DNA of 19,518 nucleotides from a bacterium (GTDB lineage: Bacteria > UBA6262): the NCBI GenBank assembly GCA_028716025.1, contig JAQUQP010000017.1, forward strand, positions 1 through 19,518. Reading direction: 5' to 3'. Position numbers and translations under genes: made by a program. The notes beneath the pieces were generated by a model, which saw only the letters and a program-made list of their open reading frames with translations, had not been told where the DNA came from and made no database searches. Shown piece by piece: positions 6,791 through 14,393 of the stretch. How positions within the stretch are numbered: position 1 is the stretch's first letter; each line of letters opens with the position of its first letter.

Positions 6791-9205
6791 ATGGGCCCAA
6801 AATATCAGAACCTTTTTTTTAATATTGCCGGGTGGATTTTTATTGTTCTGGGGATTTTAGGTTTATTTTTGCCTATTTTACAAGGGCTTCTTTTTTTAAT
6901 TATCGGTCTGTTCCTACTGGCCAAAGGAAATATATGGGCCAGTAATTTACTGGAAAAATTAAAAGGAAAATATCCGGAAACCTTTATGCAATTTGAGCGC
7001 CTTAAAAAGAAAATGGTGGGATATATACGTAGCACTTCGATTAAACAGGTATTTTTATCTCCGGCACTACTGCCCCTTGCAGGAATGTGTTTGTTTTGGG
7101 TACTAGTGTTTTCTGAGGTGCTGTTTAAGAATAAGGTATTTATATTTGGCGAGATAGCCCGCTTTTACTTACCGGGTTATAAGATAATAACCGAAGCCTG
7201 GCAACACGGGCATTTACCCTTATGGGTGTCACAGATTTTTTGCGGTTTTCCCCTGTTTGCCGTAGGACAATTAGGTGTCTTTTACCCTTTAAACTTCTTG
7301 GTGCAGTCTTTCCTGGCCCCAGAGTATGCTCTCTCTTTACTTCTTATTTTTCATTTTTTGCTAGCCGGTCTTTTTACCTATATTTATACGCGGCAAATGG
7401 GTTTGGAAGAGGTCGCAGCTTTAATAACCAGCTTGGTATTTGTTTTTGGCGGATTTTTAGTCACGAATTTGATGCAGGTCAGCTTGATCTTTACTGCGGC
7501 CTGGTTGCCACTGGGATTTTATTGTCTGGAGAGATATATACAAGAACGAAAGCGTTCTTTCCTGGTATGGCTAAGCCTGGTTGTGGCTTTACAAGCCTTG
7601 GCCGGGAATCCGCAGATAGTACTATGGTCCATAGTGATATATGCCATCTATTTTGCCTGGTTTTGGTCCCGGGAGAAGTTTTCTTTTAAGGAAGCCGTGT
7701 ATTTTACTGGTTTGATCATTCTGGGTTTATCTATGGCCGGGATACAGTTACTGCCATATCGTGAATTGGTTATGAATGGAACACGCTCGGCTCATTATAA
7801 TTATGGCGCCGTTTCTTTTCCGATACGTAATTTCATTACCTATATTTTTCCTAATTTCTTTGGCTGGCAAAGTCCCTCAGACAGCCCCTATTACTATGGT
7901 CTGGCAACCTACTGGGATTTAGCCTGTTATATTGGTATTGCCCCGCTGGTTTTGGCCTTAGTGGCCATGATGTTCCGGCTGACCAGGCATTTGAATTTTT
8001 TTATTTTTCTTTTTGCCATGACTACGATCCTGTCTCTTGGTTACCATCCTGCGGGGATTTCTGGTTATCTATTGGTGATAAGTTTCAGTTTGTCTGTCCT
8101 GGCTGGATTTGGGTTGAAAATAATACTATTAAAAAAAGAAAGATTTAGCCTGGCTCTAAAACGGGTATATATCTTGATCGGTTCTTTTATGTTGCTGGCT
8201 TTTGGACTGGGTTACGGCCTGATCTTGATCGGTAAGGAACGGCTGGCTAAAACAGCGGGTATTTTCGTTCATCTTCCTTTTTATAAATTAGCCAGCTGGG
8301 CTGACCAGCTAATTGGCGGATTACAGTATTCCCTGAATTTGATCAGTCTCCATGTCTATGTCCAATTGATCATTCTCTTTTTAGTATATTGGATCATTAA
8401 AGGTTTCCTGGAAGGGGAGCTTAAGGCGAAATCTTTTCAGCTGGTTTTATTAGGTATTATTATGTGTGATTTATATTATTTTAGTCTGGGGTATAATGTG
8501 ACCACTGAAAAGAATGAATTAACCCCTTCCTTCCGGTTACTCAATATACTGAAAAGGGATCCCGATTATTTCAGGATCTATAACTATAAGATACAACGTG
8601 AATCAATGATCTTGGGCCCGGACCAAGCCCTGGTCCCGGATATGAACCTGTTGTGGAACATCGATGAAGTCAGCGGATATAGTCCGGTGGAATTGAAAAC
8701 GGCACACCAACAGATAGCAGAATTTGAGCACCCGGGTATTCCTCTGGACTTGCCGTTATTAGGGCGGGAAAATGTAAAATATATTATTAGTTCCCAAAAG
8801 ATAACGACAGCTGGCTTAAAACTGGTTTTTCAGGATGCGCGGATATATATGTATGAGAACTCATATTTTAAACAACGCGCCTATTATCTACAACAGAAGC
8901 AGTCCCACCCTATCATCGCTTTTTATCATAATGGTGAAATTAAGATCTACACAGATCTGCCCTTGCCGGACCAGCTGATTTTAAAAGAAATGTCCTATCC
9001 CGGTTGGCAAGCTTCGGTTGACGGAGTCCCTGTGCCGCTAGAAAATGAGGAGGGGAAGTTTGGTAAGATTGCTGTGCCCGCCGGTAAACATGAGATATGG
9101 TTCAATTACCGGCCCCGTTCTTTGCGCCTGGGGATGCTGCTGAGTTCTTGTTCCATAGTTGTTTTCCTGATATTGCTTTTTAGCAAATTTTCAAAGAGGA
9201 TATAA
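6791..9205 (+). CDS. YfhO-family membrane protein with N-terminal PGPGW-like domain
   Basis: This 804-residue polytopic membrane protein has two parts. Residues 1-75 form a hairpin of two membrane segments around [19 protein letters not shown], with a basic, amphipathic tail ([13 protein letters not shown]). This resembles the small stand-alone PGPGW/DUF454-type membrane proteins. From about residue 85 the protein follows the YfhO family. An extracytoplasmic loop [13 protein letters not shown] is followed by [19 protein letters not shown], many membrane helices, a soluble region and the typical C-terminal module [16 protein letters not shown] ending in a last helix. YfhO proteins resemble GT-C glycosyltransferases and are linked to glycosylation of envelope polymers. 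The usual loop Asp is Glu here. The ATG at 6791 (AGGA upstream) is 16 nt after the HD-GYP stop. An in-frame ATG at 6710 would lie inside that gene and lacks a site. The donor and acceptor are unknown. Confidence 0.87.
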   Translation: MGPKYQNLFFNIAGWIFIVLGILGLFLPILQGLLFLIIGLFLLAKGNIWASNLLEKLKGKYPETFMQFERLKKKMVGYIRSTSIKQVFLSPALLPLAGMCLFWVLVFSEVLFKNKVFIFGEIARFYLPGYKIITEAWQHGHLPLWVSQIFCGFPLFAVGQLGVFYPLNFLVQSFLAPEYALSLLLIFHFLLAGLFTYIYTRQMGLEEVAALITSLVFVFGGFLVTNLMQVSLIFTAAWLPLGFYCLERYIQERKRSFLVWLSLVVALQALAGNPQIVLWSIVIYAIYFAWFWSREKFSFKEAVYFTGLIILGLSMAGIQLLPYRELVMNGTRSAHYNYGAVSFPIRNFITYIFPNFFGWQSPSDSPYYYGLATYWDLACYIGIAPLVLALVAMMFRLTRHLNFFIFLFAMTTILSLGYHPAGISGYLLVISFSLSVLAGFGLKIILLKKERFSLALKRVYILIGSFMLLAFGLGYGLILIGKERLAKTAGIFVHLPFYKLASWADQLIGGLQYSLNLISLHVYVQLIILFLVYWIIKGFLEGELKAKSFQLVLLGIIMCDLYYFSLGYNVTTEKNELTPSFRLLNILKRDPDYFRIYNYKIQRESMILGPDQALVPDMNLLWNIDEVSGYSPVELKTAHQQIAEFEHPGIPLDLPLLGRENVKYIISSQKITTAGLKLVFQDARIYMYENSYFKQRAYYLQQKQSHPIIAFYHNGEIKIYTDLPLPDQLILKEMSYPGWQASVDGVPVPLENEEGKFGKIAVPAGKHEIWFNYRPRSLRLGMLLSSCSIVVFLILLFSKFSKRI

Positions 9206-9228
9206 CATATTTTTTGAGAGGAGTAATA

Positions 9229-10092
9229 ATGGCAAAAATTGAATTAGGTATTATCGGCGGCAGCGGGTTATACGATATTGAAGGGATCAAGAATTTAAAA
9301 GCCAAAACAATCGCCACTCCTTTTGGCCAGCCGAGCGATCAATTTATGATCGGTGATCTTAATGGCAAGAGAATAGCTTTTTTGCCCCGTCATGCCCGCG
9401 GGCATAGGATCACGCCTTCAGATATAAATTACCGGGCCAATATTTTTGGCTTCAAGAAATTGGGCGTTGAGAAAATATTGTCTGTAAGCGCGGTAGGGAG
9501 CATGCGTGAAGACCTGGTTCCCGGAGACCTGATGGTCGTGGACCAGTTTTTTGACCGCACCACGCAAAGACGCTCCACCTTTTTTGGTAAAGGACTGGTA
9601 GCGCATGTGGGCATGGCGAATCCGGTTTGCCCGGTGCTGAGCGGGGCAGTGTATGCTATCGGGCAGAAATTAGGGTTCCGTATTCATCGCGGGGGAAACT
9701 ATATCTGTATCGAAGGGCCGCAGTTTTCTACCAAAAGCGAAAGTGAAATTTACAGGAGATGGGGAGTAGATGTGATCGGAATGACTAATGTTACTGAAGC
9801 CAAACTGGCCAGGGAAGCGGAAATTTGTTACAGTACGCTGGCTTTGATCACAGATTATGATGTCTGGCATACTTCCGAAGCCGCGGTCAGCGGTGACGGG
9901 GTGATCAAGGTATTATTGGGTAATGTGTCTAAAGCCAAAACGATCATAAAAGAATTGGTGAATGTCCTGCCGATCAAATCAGATTGCCATTGCGACCGGG
10001 CATTGGCTGACGCGCTCATTACTACCCGGGAGAAGATCCCCGCTAAAACTAAAAAAGATTTACAGGTTATCGTGGGGAAATATTTAAAATAA
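9229..10092 (+). CDS. mtnP: S-methyl-5'-thioadenosine phosphorylase
   Basis: This 287-residue enzyme cleaves methylthioadenosine, the by-product of polyamine and other SAM-dependent syntheses, with phosphate into adenine and methylthioribose-1-phosphate. Family hallmarks are [11 protein letters not shown] (phosphate-site Ser12), [16 protein letters not shown] (Arg54, His55; the second small residue is usually Gly), [52 protein letters not shown] and TDYDVWH. The Asp in the last motif fits 6-aminopurine substrates. The ATG at 9229 is chosen because AGAGGAG (9217-9223) lies 5 nt before it. A TTG five codons upstream would place that site inside the gene. Methylthioinosine or adenosine remain alternative substrates. 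No mtnA or other methionine-salvage gene is present, so the fate of methylthioribose-1-phosphate is open. Confidence 0.94.
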   Translation: MAKIELGIIGGSGLYDIEGIKNLKAKTIATPFGQPSDQFMIGDLNGKRIAFLPRHARGHRITPSDINYRANIFGFKKLGVEKILSVSAVGSMREDLVPGDLMVVDQFFDRTTQRRSTFFGKGLVAHVGMANPVCPVLSGAVYAIGQKLGFRIHRGGNYICIEGPQFSTKSESEIYRRWGVDVIGMTNVTEAKLAREAEICYSTLALITDYDVWHTSEAAVSGDGVIKVLLGNVSKAKTIIKELVNVLPIKSDCHCDRALADALITTREKIPAKTKKDLQVIVGKYLK

Positions 10093-10105
10093 AATGATAC
10101 TTTCC

Positions 10106-10112
10106 AAGGAGG
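10106..10112 (+). promoter_or_regulatory. Ribosome binding site fixing a TTG start
   Basis: AAGGAGG, a near-perfect anti-Shine-Dalgarno match, ends 5 nt before TTG at 10118. It makes that TTG the start of the PfkB-family gene; the conserved kinase N-terminus begins directly after it. Confidence 0.8.
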
Positions 10113-10117
10113 TTTAG

Positions 10118-11032
10118 TTGAATAAGATCTTAGTTGTGGGCTCGATCGGCCTGGATACCGTAGAGACTCCCTTTGGCCAGGTGCAGGACGTACTGGGAGG
10201 TTCAGCCACTTATTTCAGCGTGGCAGCCAGTTTTTTCACTCCGGTAAACCTGGTCGCTGTCGTAGGATCTGATTTCCCTGAAAAAGAAGTAGCCTATTTA
10301 CAGAGCCGGAAAATAGATACCAAGGGACTGGTTATTAATCCAGGAAAAACATTTCGCTGGAAAGGGAAATACAGCTACGACCTGAATACAGCCCAGACCC
10401 TGGATACCCAATTGAACGTATTTGCCCAATTTAAACCAGTACTGCCGCCTGAATACCAGGACTCACCTTTTGTACTGCTGGCCAATATTGACCCGGAATT
10501 ACAACTGGAAGTGCTCAAGCAGGTCAAGAACCCTAGATTTATCGCTTGCGATACCATGAATTACTGGATTGAAAAGAAAGTAGACGCTTTGAAGAAAGTG
10601 ATCGCTGCCGTAGACCTGCTTTTTATCAATGAGGCTGAGATCAGGCAATTGACCAAGGAATTGAACCTGGTCAAAGCCTGCAAAAAAATATTTTCCTGGG
10701 GCGCCAAGCATGTCATCGTCAAACAGGGAGAATACGGCGCGCTTATGTTCAGCCAGGGGGCTGTTTTCAGCGCTCCCGGATTCCCGCTGGAAGAAGTGAA
10801 TGACCCGACCGGCGCTGGCGATAGTTTCGCCGGTGGTTTTATGGGTTATCTCGCTAAAAAAGGGGAACTTTCAGAAAAATATTTCCGCCAGGCGACAATC
10901 GTCGGCAGTGTGATGGCGTCTTTTAATGTGGAAGATTTTAGCTTGAACCGGTTTAAAAGGCTGCAGTATGAGGAAATTGAACGCCGGTTTATAGAGTTTA
11001 AGCGCTTATCTCATTTCGAAGAAACGCTTTAA
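10118..11032 (+). CDS. PfkB-family sugar/nucleoside kinase, substrate unknown
   Basis: This 304-residue protein is a member of the ribokinase/PfkB family, which uses ATP to phosphorylate a sugar or nucleoside hydroxyl. It shows the N-terminal VVGSIGLDTVETPFG, the glycine pair LGGSATYFSVAAS, LLFINEAEIRQL, and the family signature DPTGAGDSFAGGF with the catalytic base Asp235. The start is TTG at 10118, supported by the strong ribosome binding site. The subfamily, whose members begin GS(I/V)ALD(T/S)VETPFG, is common in bacteria but has no settled substrate that I can name. Its place directly after mtnP and before cytidine deaminase makes a nucleoside (adenosine or cytidine type), ribose or methylthioribose the natural candidates (inference). 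PfkB enzymes of the ribokinase branch are usually stimulated by K+. The next gene starts 19 nt downstream. Confidence 0.88.
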   Translation: MNKILVVGSIGLDTVETPFGQVQDVLGGSATYFSVAASFFTPVNLVAVVGSDFPEKEVAYLQSRKIDTKGLVINPGKTFRWKGKYSYDLNTAQTLDTQLNVFAQFKPVLPPEYQDSPFVLLANIDPELQLEVLKQVKNPRFIACDTMNYWIEKKVDALKKVIAAVDLLFINEAEIRQLTKELNLVKACKKIFSWGAKHVIVKQGEYGALMFSQGAVFSAPGFPLEEVNDPTGAGDSFAGGFMGYLAKKGELSEKYFRQATIVGSVMASFNVEDFSLNRFKRLQYEEIERRFIEFKRLSHFEETL

Positions 11033-11051
11033 CCGTAAGGAGGATCATCTA

Positions 11052-11453
11052 GTGGAAAAGGAAATACAGGAACTGGTACAATTGGCTAAAGCCGCAGCGG
11101 ATAAAGCTTATGCCCCGTATTCTAAATTTAAGGTTGGGGCTGCCCTGTTGACAGCCAATGGTAAGGTGTTTTCCGGTTGTAATGTAGAGAATGCTTCTTA
11201 TGGGCTGAGTATGTGCGCTGAACAGGTAGCTATTGTCAAAGCGATAAGCAGCGGGGAAACAAATTTCAAGATTATGGTAATATTCACCCCGACTGATAAT
11301 TTGACTCCTCCCTGCGGTGCTTGCCGCCAGGTGATCGCTGAGTTCAACCCCCGGATGGAAGTGATCTTGGTTAATAAAAAAGGGGAAATGAAAGCCCTGA
11401 ATATGACCAAATTGCTGGCTGAACCATTCAGCCTGAAAAAGGATGCAATATGA
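11052..11453 (+). CDS. cdd: Cytidine deaminase
   Basis: This 133-residue protein is the size of the homotetrameric cytidine deaminases that convert cytidine and deoxycytidine to uridine and deoxyuridine. APYSKFKVGAALL and the substrate-binding FSGCNVENASYG are present. The zinc ligands are Cys55 (MCAE), Cys88 and Cys91 (PCGACRQV), and Glu57 is the proton shuttle. The residue after this Glu is Gln58, whereas three-Cys tetrameric enzymes normally have Arg there (CAER). The start is GTG at 11052 with AAGGAGG at 11037-11043. The stop overlaps the next gene as ATGA. The deaminated products are substrates of the pyrimidine-nucleoside phosphorylase encoded upstream in the window, so the gene completes pyrimidine nucleoside salvage. 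Confidence 0.95.
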   Translation: MEKEIQELVQLAKAAADKAYAPYSKFKVGAALLTANGKVFSGCNVENASYGLSMCAEQVAIVKAISSGETNFKIMVIFTPTDNLTPPCGACRQVIAEFNPRMEVILVNKKGEMKALNMTKLLAEPFSLKKDAI

Positions 11454-12130
11454 TCCAGGCAGTAGTGTTTGATCTTGACAATACGCTTTGGGATTTTATG
11501 AAAGCCAAACGCGTGGCAGTAGAAGCAGCGGTTGAAGCGATGATTGACGCGGGCTTGGATCTTTCCAAGGAAGCAATGATCAACCGGATATTTAATCTCT
11601 ATTCTGTGGAAGGAATTGAAGACCAACAGATCTTTGATAAAATATTATTGCAGGAGTTCGGTAAAATTGATTATAAGATCCTTGCCGCGGGGATAATTGG
11701 CTATCGCCGGGCCAAAGAAGGAGCTCTGACTCTCTATCCGCATGTTATGTCTACCTTAATTGGTATAGCCAAGCGGGGCATCAAAATGGCGGTGATCAGC
11801 GATGCTCCCCGGCTGGCAGTGTGGATGCGGTTATGCTCATTTAATTTGCATCCGATATTTGACCAGGTCATTACCTTTGATGATACCGGAGAGCGGAAGC
11901 CAAGTCCTAAACCTTTCCGTAAATTATTAGAATTATGGCTGCTGGATCCGCGGCAGGTAGTCATGGTGGGAGACTGGGCGGAACGCGATGTAGTTGGAGC
12001 TAAGCAGGTGGGTATGAAAACGATCTTTGCGCGATATGGTAATCTTTTTGAAACTAAAGAAAGCGGTGCTGATTACGAAATAAATGATATCAAAGAGATA
12101 TTAGGGATAATCGAAAAAGAAAATGGCTAA
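11450..12130 (+). CDS. HAD-superfamily hydrolase (subfamily IA type)
   Basis: This 226-residue protein has all four HAD phosphatase motifs. These are motif I FDLDNTLWD with nucleophile Asp8 and Asp10, motif II with Ser in VISDAPR, the motif III Lys in GERKPSPKPF, and motif IV VGDWAERDVVGAKQVGM. A helical cap lies between motif I and motif II (about residues 15-95), as in subfamily IA. HAD proteins of this size include nucleotidases and sugar-phosphate phosphatases. The substrate cannot be read from the sequence. It starts within the cytidine deaminase stop (ATGA), so a nucleotide or a sugar phosphate from nucleoside breakdown is a reasonable guess. The 3' end overlaps the next gene by 8 nt. 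Confidence 0.9.
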   Translation: MIQAVVFDLDNTLWDFMKAKRVAVEAAVEAMIDAGLDLSKEAMINRIFNLYSVEGIEDQQIFDKILLQEFGKIDYKILAAGIIGYRRAKEGALTLYPHVMSTLIGIAKRGIKMAVISDAPRLAVWMRLCSFNLHPIFDQVITFDDTGERKPSPKPFRKLLELWLLDPRQVVMVGDWAERDVVGAKQVGMKTIFARYGNLFETKESGADYEINDIKEILGIIEKENG

Positions 12131-12587
12131 GTATTTTAAAGAATTTATAGCTTTAGCTGGTATCTATATTGCTTCCGGCAGAAAAGGAGCAGTCCCGATC
12201 GGGATTGCTCTTTTTGGTTCCTGGCAGATTGTTTTTCTTTATCTGCTCATTATTGAACTGGCGCAGGTGCCACTTTTTTACATTTTACTGGGACCGGTAG
12301 CTTCCCGCACTGCGTGGGTACAGCGGTTGAAAACAAGATATCAGCCCCAAAGACATAAGATAACGCACTCAAAGCCGTTTATAGCAGCTAAAAAATATGG
12401 CGGCTGGGGAGTTTTTTTTATTGTGGCTATGCCAGCTTTTACCGGCGGCGTATTAGGGGGAGTATTACTGGCCAGGTTGCTAGGATTAAACCAGCGTAAA
12501 AGCATGCTGTCGATCCTGGGCGGGATCCTGGCATGTAATGCGGGTCTGGTTTTTGGTGTTGTGGGGATCAAATGGCTATTCACATAA
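12123..12587 (+). CDS. Small multi-drug export-like membrane protein
   Basis: This 154-residue protein has about four hydrophobic segments. It resembles the 'putative small multi-drug export protein' family (PF06695 type). The N-terminal ASGRKGAVPIGIALFG corresponds to the family's E-x-R-[GA]-[AS]-[IV]-P-[LI] entry motif, and the C-terminal MPAFTGGVLGGVLLARLLGL corresponds to its P-x-[PT]-G-x-W-T-G-like second motif, in altered form. A basic stretch (RLKTRYQPQRHK) separates the halves. The family name comes from weak early annotation, and its real function is unknown. The gene overlaps the HAD gene by 8 nt and the histidine kinase gene by 16 nt, so it is probably translated together with the potassium-response module. 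Family assignment is from memory of the motifs and is moderately certain. Confidence 0.65.
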   Translation: MAKYFKEFIALAGIYIASGRKGAVPIGIALFGSWQIVFLYLLIIELAQVPLFYILLGPVASRTAWVQRLKTRYQPQRHKITHSKPFIAAKKYGGWGVFFIVAMPAFTGGVLGGVLLARLLGLNQRKSMLSILGGILACNAGLVFGVVGIKWLFT

Positions 12588-13636
12588 GCTTTGTAAAAAA
12601 TAAAATAAATCCATATTTACTGAGTATTGGGCTAGTATTTCTGACAACTTTATTTGGTATATTCATTAAAGGGCGACTAGAGCCGACAAACCTGGTTATG
12701 TTTTATCTGCTGGTGGTCGTTATCGCTGCAATTAATTGGGGTAAAGGACCAGCAATCACTGCTTCAATTATTGGCGTGCTCTCTTTTGATTTCTTTCTGG
12801 TCCCTCCCTATTATACTTTTACCGTAGCCAGTGTACATTATATTTTCACCTTTATCGGATTGCTCATTGTTGGCCTCGTGGTCAGTACTTTAGCTTCCAA
12901 GGTACGGGAGCAGACCATTAAAGCGCAAAAAGTCGAGTTATTACAAGAAACGGAAAAATTGCAATCCGCGCTTTTACACTCGATCTCCCATGATTTAAAA
13001 ACTCCGTTGGTTTCTATTAAAGGCGCTCTGTCCACCCTTATTGGCAGCAGCGCCAATCTTGAAGCGATAACCAAAGAAGAGTTATTAGATACTGCTTATG
13101 AAGAATCTGAGCGCCTTAACCGGTTGGTTGAAAATCTTTTAGACATGACTAAAATGGAAGCTGGAGCTTTACGGATCACCAAAAAACCTAGCGACCTCAG
13201 GGATATCGTGGGAGCCTCTCTGGATCAGCTCAAAGAAAAGGTAGGACAGAGAAAACTAAAAATTGACATACCCGGCGAAATCCAGGAGATTACCGTTGAT
13301 TTTTCTTTTATGATGAAAGTATTTAATAACCTGATCGATAACGCGCTTAAATATTCTCCTCCAGGCTCATTGATTACGATTAGGGCTAGGGAGAACCAGA
13401 GACAGATAATTATTGAAGTTATTGACCAGGGTTTTGGCATACCCGAGACCGACCTGAAGCGTATATTTGATAAATTTTACCGGGCAGAAAAACCGCAGCA
13501 AATAACCGGAACCGGGTTAGGACTTTCTATCTGTAAAGGAATAATTGAAGCTCATGAAGGAGAAATCACAGCCAGGAACAATCAGGGACCTGGAGCGACC
13601 TTGATCATTAAGTTACCTCGCGCGGTAGAAGAGTAG
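12572..13636 (+). CDS. Short KdpD-like sensor histidine kinase
   Basis: This 354-residue protein corresponds to only the C-terminal part of KdpD. Residues 10-110 carry the four-helix DUF4118 membrane domain, with the KdpD hallmark sequences LEPTNLVMFYLLVVV and VLSFDFFLVPPYYTFTV. The dimerisation/phospho-acceptor domain has His140 in HSISHDLKTPL. The ATPase domain has the N box NNLIDNALKYSPPG, G1 in DQGFGIPETD, the F box KFYR and G2 in GTGLGLSICKG. The large cytoplasmic KdpD N-terminus (KdpD-specific and Usp domains, about 400 residues in E. coli) is absent. The ATG at 12572 gives a complete membrane domain, and the preceding reading frame contains another gene, so this is not a simple truncation. 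It is followed 11 nt later by a KdpE-like regulator and then by a potassium channel gene, so K+ or osmotic sensing is likely. Confidence 0.92.
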   Translation: MAIHISFVKNKINPYLLSIGLVFLTTLFGIFIKGRLEPTNLVMFYLLVVVIAAINWGKGPAITASIIGVLSFDFFLVPPYYTFTVASVHYIFTFIGLLIVGLVVSTLASKVREQTIKAQKVELLQETEKLQSALLHSISHDLKTPLVSIKGALSTLIGSSANLEAITKEELLDTAYEESERLNRLVENLLDMTKMEAGALRITKKPSDLRDIVGASLDQLKEKVGQRKLKIDIPGEIQEITVDFSFMMKVFNNLIDNALKYSPPGSLITIRARENQRQIIIEVIDQGFGIPETDLKRIFDKFYRAEKPQQITGTGLGLSICKGIIEAHEGEITARNNQGPGATLIIKLPRAVEE

Positions 13637-13647
13637 GACACTATTTT

Positions 13648-14346
13648 ATGGAACAACCCCAGAATATCAGGATCCTGGTAGTGGATGATGAGAAGGCGAT
13701 CAGACGGTTCTTAAAAGCCTCTTTGTCTTCTTTTGGTTACAGTATATTTGAGGCAGCAACTGGCACTGACGCTTTGGAAAGGGCCTTGGCTATACATCCG
13801 GATGTTATTATTCTGGATCTCGGATTACCGGATATTGATGGCCTCGATGTCATTCACCGGATCCGCAAAAGGGCTAAAACACCTATTATCATCCTTTCAG
13901 TAAGAGAAGAACTGGATGATAAAGTTGCAGCTCTCGACGCCGGCGCAGATGATTACTTAACTAAACCATTTAAAGTCCAGGAACTATTGGCGCGTATCAA
14001 GGCAGTGTTAAGACGTCTTTTGCCGGCTGACCAAAAAGCTGTTTTTCAAGTCGGTAAACTATTAATTGATGTGACTAAACATCAGGTGACCGTTGATGGC
14101 GCCCAAGTGAATATATCGCCCACTGAATTTGAGGTATTGAAGCTTTTAGTGATCAATGCCGGCAAGGTCCTGACCCATAAACAGATCCTGAAAGAAGTCT
14201 GGGATAAAACCGAAGAATTAGAAGGAGTTTTTCACCTGTTGCGCGTGACTATCAGCAATTTAAGGAGCAAGCTCGAACCAGATCCTGACCGTCCTACCTA
14301 TATTCTGACCGAACCTTGCATTGGTTACCGCTTGAAAGATTTTTGA
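13648..14346 (+). CDS. KdpE-like OmpR-family response regulator
   Basis: This 232-residue protein has a receiver domain (about 1-125) with the acidic pair in VVDDEKAIRRFL, phospho-acceptor Asp57 in ILDLGLPDIDGLDV, the switch Ser in ILSVRE, and Lys in DDYLTKPF. A winged-helix DNA-binding domain (about 135-232) ends with YILTEPCIGYRLKDF, close to KdpE, whose usual form is TEPGVGYRL. It is the cognate partner of the preceding kinase. AGGA lies before the ATG in the 11-nt spacer. KdpE regulators normally activate the kdpFABC pump operon in response to low K+. Here the next gene is a KtrB/TrkH channel, which is the obvious candidate target. I did not recognise a clear operator or promoter in the 47-nt gap before it. 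Confidence 0.93.
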   Translation: MEQPQNIRILVVDDEKAIRRFLKASLSSFGYSIFEAATGTDALERALAIHPDVIILDLGLPDIDGLDVIHRIRKRAKTPIIILSVREELDDKVAALDAGADDYLTKPFKVQELLARIKAVLRRLLPADQKAVFQVGKLLIDVTKHQVTVDGAQVNISPTEFEVLKLLVINAGKVLTHKQILKEVWDKTEELEGVFHLLRVTISNLRSKLEPDPDRPTYILTEPCIGYRLKDF

Positions 14347-14393
14347 CCTTTTATTGATTTGCCTTCTTCCAGAACCGGGAGTAAGTTTAAAGT

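Noticed and set aside
7222..7689. 155-codon open frame inside the YfhO gene in another + frame
   Set aside because: It is Phe/Ser/Cys-rich and lies wholly within the conserved YfhO frame; no independent evidence.
9214..9228. TTG start for mtnP at 9214
   Set aside because: The AGAGGAG ribosome binding site would lie inside the gene, while ATG 9229 has ideal spacing and starts directly before the conserved IGGSG motif.
11198..11626. 142-codon antisense frame across cdd and the HAD gene
   Set aside because: It crosses the overlap of two well-supported genes and has no domain or ribosome binding site.
12572..13636. KdpD gene broken by a deletion or frameshift
   Set aside because: The upstream sequence is an intact different gene overlapping the start, the membrane domain is complete, and the regulator follows normally, so this is a naturally short kinase.
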